Positions 59,432 through 64,000 of a DNA stretch of 64,000 bases are shown here, one piece after another. Each line of letters begins with the position of its first letter. The first letter of the stretch is position 1. Below the pieces are notes generated by a model. It was not told where the DNA came from. It did not search any database and was given only the letters and a program-made list of their open reading frames with translations. Both the position numbers and the translations under genes were made by a program. This DNA comes from Gnetum montanum (lineage: Eukaryota; Streptophyta; Gnetopsida; Gnetales; Gnetaceae), in contig MNCI01023742.1 in the NCBI GenBank assembly GCA_015680685.1, positions 1,196,979 to 1,260,978 on the forward strand, in the 5' to 3' direction.

Positions 59432-62194
59432 TCATGTGGTTCTAGGTGGTGATGGCTCCTCCATGGGTCACTTCCCCTTATCTTGTGCTCCAGGTTTTAG
59501 GATCTGATGGCTTTGAAGGAGTGCCTGGAGCATTTCCTCTTTGGTTTGGGGATCCTATGCCGTCCATGCTAATGATCCAATGTTTGATGGAGTTAGTACT
59601 TTCCATGGACAGAGTAGTTGCGGGAACATTTGATTTTCTTTGACATACCAGGCCATAAACAACCATTGTTCCGCCTCGTAGGCTCTGACTTTATCCTTGT
59701 ACTCTTGAAAATTTGTAAGCTGTCGAGCCAAGTCCACCATGACATCTTTCTGCCCTTGGTAGCTAGCTTTGACCACCTCCAATTCAGAATTTATGACTTC
59801 TAGCCTTTGTAATGTTTTGTATTTGATGTAGGTGGTAGCTAGCTATTTTTCTAGCTCTGTTCTCGGGCGTCTTGCTATTAACATAGCCAGATTGGCATCA
59901 CAAATTTGCCAATTCCATGTACTTTGTGAGGTCTTAGATCTGTAGGTCCCAGCTTTTGAGCTCTGCTTGGTAGATGAATGCATATCTATCCAATATGGCC
60001 CACCAATCAGTGTGTTGAGCACTGAAGGTGTTAATGTGGACCTTGGTCATATGGATCTCTTTCTTGATGACTTGCTTGTACATCCTCACCTAGTCTCTAA
60101 AATGCTCTTTTAATTTTTCATGTCGCTTGGCATCATTCTGCCATGCACTTATTTCAATGGCTATCTTTTGATGAATTTTGGTACCTCCTCCATTGAGAGG
60201 GTTCAATTCTCTCTGGCCAAGTGATTCATGTCTTGCTTGACCCTAACCAATTGTTCTCATAACTACTAAAAGTTTTCTTCAAGAACATTCTTCTATTTCT
60301 CCATAGAGGTCAACTGAAGATTGTCTACAGCAAGCTATTTATTCTCTTCTTATAAAACTCTAAGTGCTTTGATGTGTGCATATGTTTGTGCTTGTGCCTT
60401 GGAAGCATCCCAGTCAACCTTCTCCTTCTCCTCCACCACTCTTTTATTATCCATCAGTAGTTTATTAAGCTACTTTGTCCTAAAGGTCTCCAGCTGGTCT
60501 ACATGAATGAATTGGGATGGGTCTCGCTGTGCAACTTACAAGGTAACAAGCCTTTTTTGGAGTCTTGTCGACTCCACCTTCGTGTGCTCAACCTTGATCT
60601 CTACCATGACCAAATTTCCTTTGGTGGAGATGAGGTCTGATTGCATTACTGTGACATCTTGTGACATGTCGAACAAGGACGTCATTACTTATCCTATCTG
60701 TAGCAACTGATCAATCACATCCTCATGCTCCGTAGGAGTCATTGAGGGACTAGCCAGAGTTTGAGCATCGCATGCTTCTATGAAATATGCCAATGACACA
60801 ACAGGAATGTTGAAAGATTCTTTGATGTGGTCCATGACCACTTCTGTGGCTCTCATTGCATCTTGGTGCTACATGAGCACTATTATGGCCCCTTCACTGG
60901 TTTCCAATTGCACTTGGAAAGATGTAGCATTCCCTAAAATCTATTGTGACCAATGAGTCTCCCCTCCTCTTATCTAAATGGACACTTCATCCCATGCATG
61001 ATCTATAGAAACTGTGGGCCATATGGTGTCATCAATGATGCGAAAGAGATTGGAATCATCACAACTTCCCCAACTAACTATCTCAACAATGGCCCTGAGA
61101 TGGCTCATCAACGGTCAATAATCCTATGACGATGGTGGAAGTTGGTCTCGCTAGCTCGTGCTAGCTTTGCTTCTTATTGTTGATTGAGACTTATGCTTAG
61201 AAGTTGGCTAGGCCCTGTAGTTTGAGTTGCAATGGGCCCCACCGCCTATTCTTGTTCTGGCTCCACTGTCTCATTAGCACTTTTTCTTGGAGCTATGGCT
61301 TCAGCAATTCAGTGAACGAAGCATTTTGGGCTCTTCTAAGGATGTCATTGGTGTACCCTAGAATTCCAACATGCTTACATATCTTCCTAATGAGACAAGG
61401 GAAGGGCAATGTGAACTTCCCTATCTTGCATTCTTCAAACTGCCTCAAGGTCTATATGATATACAGATGGAAAAGGTTAGCATTAACCTTGCCCATCAAT
61501 ATCACACTTCCTCTTGCCACATATGTTGAAATTCCATTTAGTCATTTTGTGGGGAAGATGTGATAATTTCCAATCTTGAAGTATATTCTCTCTTCCAATG
61601 TCAACTCTCCATATGTCTTGTCCTCCTTACTGTATGCCCTCTTCAACCAAATCCTTCATGCATTAACATCAGAGTGAGTGGATAGGTGAGCAAATTTTGG
61701 CCCCATATTTGGAAGATTCAATACTTCCAACATGGCCTTAGTAGAAAAATCGACAAACATACCACCAATGTTAACTATGGTGCCCTCTTCCTTATTGTGC
61801 CCAAATTGGTACATCTCTCCTAAGTACCAAGCACCACTTTCAGAGAGGATAGGCCACAATGGGGGCCCTTGAGTTGGTCCCTAACAACCTCATGAGCAAA
61901 CTTCATAAAAGGTCCAAAGTTCAATTCCACGATCACAGCTACCGACATGGACCTTTCATGGATAACCTGAACACACTATGGGAACAACATGAGATGTTGT
62001 CCCTATTTAGGCACTTCAGTAGCTCCTCCTTCTAGTTGTCCCAATTGCACAGTAGCAGGAGGATCTTGATGGATGCTAAATGATTGTGCCTCCTACTCTG
62101 CACATTCCTCGGGAGACGCCTAGCCTCTTCATATCCTTGGTTGCTTGGACACACCTTGAGAGGGTCCATCTTGTTATTCACGTTTAGGGGCCAT
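59432..62194 (-). pseudogene. ORF2 of element F (~920 codons, stops and compensating indels)
   Basis: ATG 62194 (MAPKRE, like MALKRA in B) to TGA 59432-59434 is an exact multiple of three, but the 61656-61859 segment is read in another frame, so at least two small indels offset each other. The N-domain is clear there: WPILSESGAWYLGEMYQFGH, then GGMFVDFSTKAMLEVLNL. Coiled-coil region 60900-59780. C-terminal AWYVKENQMFPQL near 59640 and EPSPPRTT at the end match B. Stops are frequent. Same conserved blocks and length as B and E. Confidence 0.65.
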
Positions 62195-62223
62195 CTATAA
62201 TCACATAGGGCCAATCATGAGTA
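62195..62223 (-). promoter_or_regulatory. Putative 3' splice site before F ORF2
   Basis: In sense orientation TACTCAT (62223 to 62217), then TATGTGATTATAG abutting the ATG at 62194. Confidence 0.5.
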
Positions 62224-62511
62224 AGGTTGCTTACAAAATTTAAGCTATAGCTTACTTCTTGCCTTAATGAATTCATTTCTTATTCCATGTGATTTAGAGT
62301 TAGGAAATTTTGTGGAAATATCCCCTAAAAGTTTTAATATTGGGCCCCAATTTGATTAGGTGGCTTCAAAATTAAATTTCTTGATGTAAGTGAGAAGATA
62401 AGATTGTTTTTGGCAACATGTTTATCATTTTTATAATCAATTACCCTTTAGAGTATCCTTTAGGAAATGACAAATTTCAAAAAATTTATGTGCAATTTGG
62501 ATTGTACCCTT

Positions 62512-62525
62512 CGCCCATGACTAAG
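62512..62525 (-). other. F PPT-like motif 2
   Basis: Minus strand CTTAGTCATGGGCG, same place as motif 2 in B (about 320 bp before ORF2), with the G run broken once. Confidence 0.4.
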
Positions 62526-62645
62526 CTGAACACTTTGGGCTTAGGTAGGTTTAATTGGAATGAGAATTTGAGTGCTAGCAAGCAAGTTATGGCTTTTTGA
62601 ACAAGAGGTGTGCAAGTCGCAATTCGTGGAAGAAAATTTGAAAAA

Positions 62646-62665
62646 CCCCCCCCCCCCCCCCCCCC
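62646..62665. repeat. Poly-C run (20)
   Basis: An uninterrupted run of 20 C at the place where B has six C followed by GCG (about 18313-18320). It is either slippage expansion or an assembly artefact. Confidence 0.9.
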
Positions 62666-62724
62666 TTGGGCATTAACAATTGAAAATGATGTTGACGTGT
62701 CTGGGGGGTGGAGGGAAAGATGTG

Positions 62725-62815
62725 GGGGTCTATATATATACTTTTTGGAGACACAATATCACATACCCAATAGCATGGCCTCAATATCGTGTCCAACCCG
62801 ATATTGCGGCCTATT
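62725..62815 (-). promoter_or_regulatory. Internal U3-like promoter upstream of F ORF2
   Basis: In sense orientation AATAGGCCGCAATATCGGG (near 62815-62797), further GATATTG/TGATATTG units, and GTATATATATAGACC (TATA near 62730-62742). The units mirror those of F's own LTR U3 and occupy the same relative position as B's internal copy. Confidence 0.45.
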
Positions 62816-63122
62816 AAAAATAGGGTACTTAGAAGAATTGATAAATTTTTGAAATTCTAAGGTTAAAAATGAAGGATTTGAGGTCAATGTGAAGAGCCTA
62901 GGGTATTGCTAAATAGACCTAAAGGCACAAAAAGTATGCTGGTGTACGATTTGATGATGAAATTCATAAGTCGGATGAGGAAAAAGGACATGTTTTGGTA
63001 CATAGGAATGTTTGAACTGGAAGGATGATATGGAAAAGAATAAGGTTGGCAATGCAATACTCGGAGGGTATAAAATGATGTGATAGTGATGTGCAATGAG
63101 TGGAAATTATAAGGGTTACGCA

Positions 63123-63142
63123 AGTGGATCCTCCCCAAAGCA
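63123..63142 (-). other. Conserved spacer core, F
   Basis: In sense orientation CTGCTTTGGGGAGGATCCAC, one change from B and D in the shared stretch. Confidence 0.6.
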
Positions 63143-64000
63143 GGTTCCTACCTATAATGCCCTTACATAACCACCCTAAAGATGTTTATAGGCATTCAAA
63201 GAGTGAAATGTAATCCACACCAATTCCACAAAACACACACATGTATATACCATCGCGATGAGATATGAATTTTATGCTCCACAAGACACAAGTTAAAAAT
63301 GCTTGAACAATGAGATGAGGCGAATTATAGAAGGGATTGCAGAGATTGGGACATGAGGTAATTGACATAGGGCACAATGATTCCTAAGTGTAGGGCATGA
63401 TTAATGTGTCATTAAACCATGTTCCAAAATCAAGACCAAGTCCACTCCTCTTATCAGTGACATCGCATTGTTTCATACCATGATAGACATTCATAAGAGG
63501 ATCATGATAGCAAGGTGTATGATCACTTGGCATTTCATTAAAGGGAGGAGTGATTCAAATTTCTTTGTGGTACTTTTTTTTTCTCTCTCTCTTTTGAATG
63601 CTTCATCCAGAGAAGCTGCCTACCTTTAGACATGGGTGCATGTCTTTCTAGTGGGACCCCCTAAAACAGCATTGAGTTTTCTTGATTAAGTGCCTTTATT
63701 ACTCTTACTCCCATTTTTCATTAGATCTACAAGGATATTAGTATAACTAGGCTGCATGGTAACTCCTATGGATGTCACCAAAGAGAATCCACAAGTTCCC
63801 TTGATCTCACACCCTGGCCATTCCCTCTTAGTCCATAATTCTTCACTCTAGGCATAATAAGCATAAACTTACTTTAAGTTTTAATGATGTCAAGAATATC
63901 ATCATGCCCAAAGTCGAACCTCTTATTAATAGAATGGTTGGGTGAATGTGATGGGCTTGCTGTCCAAATAATTAGTTACTCGAGACTTGATAGCATAGAA

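Larger units (their letters stand above)
58337..64000 (-). mobile_element. Element F: 3' part of a B-type retrotransposon (continues beyond window)
   Basis: Minus-strand element: 3' LTR 58337-59227, polypurine tract, ORF2 (62194 to 59432), then a spacer collinear with B's (conserved core 63123-63142, pyrimidine-rich stretch near 63570-63595) up to the window end at a point matching B ~19390. No pol sequence occurs between ORF2 and the end. The order matches B, but gag lies outside, so absence of pol is not proven. Confidence 0.8.

Noticed and set aside
59446-61563. Plus-strand ORFs across F (for example 61204-61563, 119 codons)
   Set aside because: Antisense of ORF2; the minus strand carries the conserved WYLGE and coiled-coil blocks.

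Overview
The window is a gene-poor, AT-rich stretch of a large plant nuclear genome, filled with decayed long-terminal-repeat (LTR) retrotransposons nested inside one another. A seed plant with a giant genome is likely. A gymnosperm would fit, but nothing in the sequence proves that. One good candidate host gene is visible: a small secreted-peptide precursor on the minus strand at 5045-5311, in a low-copy island (about 3.3-6.6 kb). The same island holds a relic of an initiator tRNA-Met gene.

Layout. 1-1352: the 5' end of a minus-strand Ty3/gypsy element (G), sitting in a dead chromovirus-like gag/protease fragment (to about 3.24 kb). 3.3-6.6 kb: low-copy island. 7.97-11.04 kb: two long direct repeats that look like an LTR pair with almost no interior. 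12.75-13.5 kb: a worn LTR. 13,978-55,913: one plus-strand element (E) whose 5' LTR was hit twice, by B (14,059-22,611, minus) and by C (22,944-43,182, minus); C was itself hit in its protease region by D (29,123-39,360, plus). All four insertions have 5-bp target duplications (perfect for C, one mismatch each for B, D and E). 55,919-58,336: pre-insertion flank. 58,337 to the end: the 3' part of a further minus-strand element (F).

Elements B-G belong to one superfamily. LTRs start with TGATGA-like and end with CATCA-like sequence. Primer-binding sites match a decayed tRNA-Asp site, and protease, RT and integrase are of the Athila/Tat type. They come in three builds: gag-pol plus a third gene, called ORF2 here (E, about 13.1 kb without inserts); gag-pol with only a stub of ORF2 (C about 10.0 kb, D about 10.2 kb); and gag plus ORF2 without pol (B, 8.55 kb; F shows ORF2, its gag lies outside the window). 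ORF2 is about 920-950 codons in all three copies. It has a conserved N-terminal domain, a long predicted coiled coil and a proline-rich end.

The main unusual signal is the apparatus around ORF2. A branch-site-like TTACTMAY and an AG lie directly before the ORF2 ATG in all five copies. An internal copy of the element's own U3/TATA region lies upstream of ORF2 in B and F, weakly in E, and not in C or D. A PPT-like motif (TTAGTCRTGGGGG) occurs up to three times per element: after pol, before ORF2 and at the 3' LTR. These point to an envelope-position gene with its own expression signals. All copies are now broken, mostly by in-frame stops and seldom by frameshifts.
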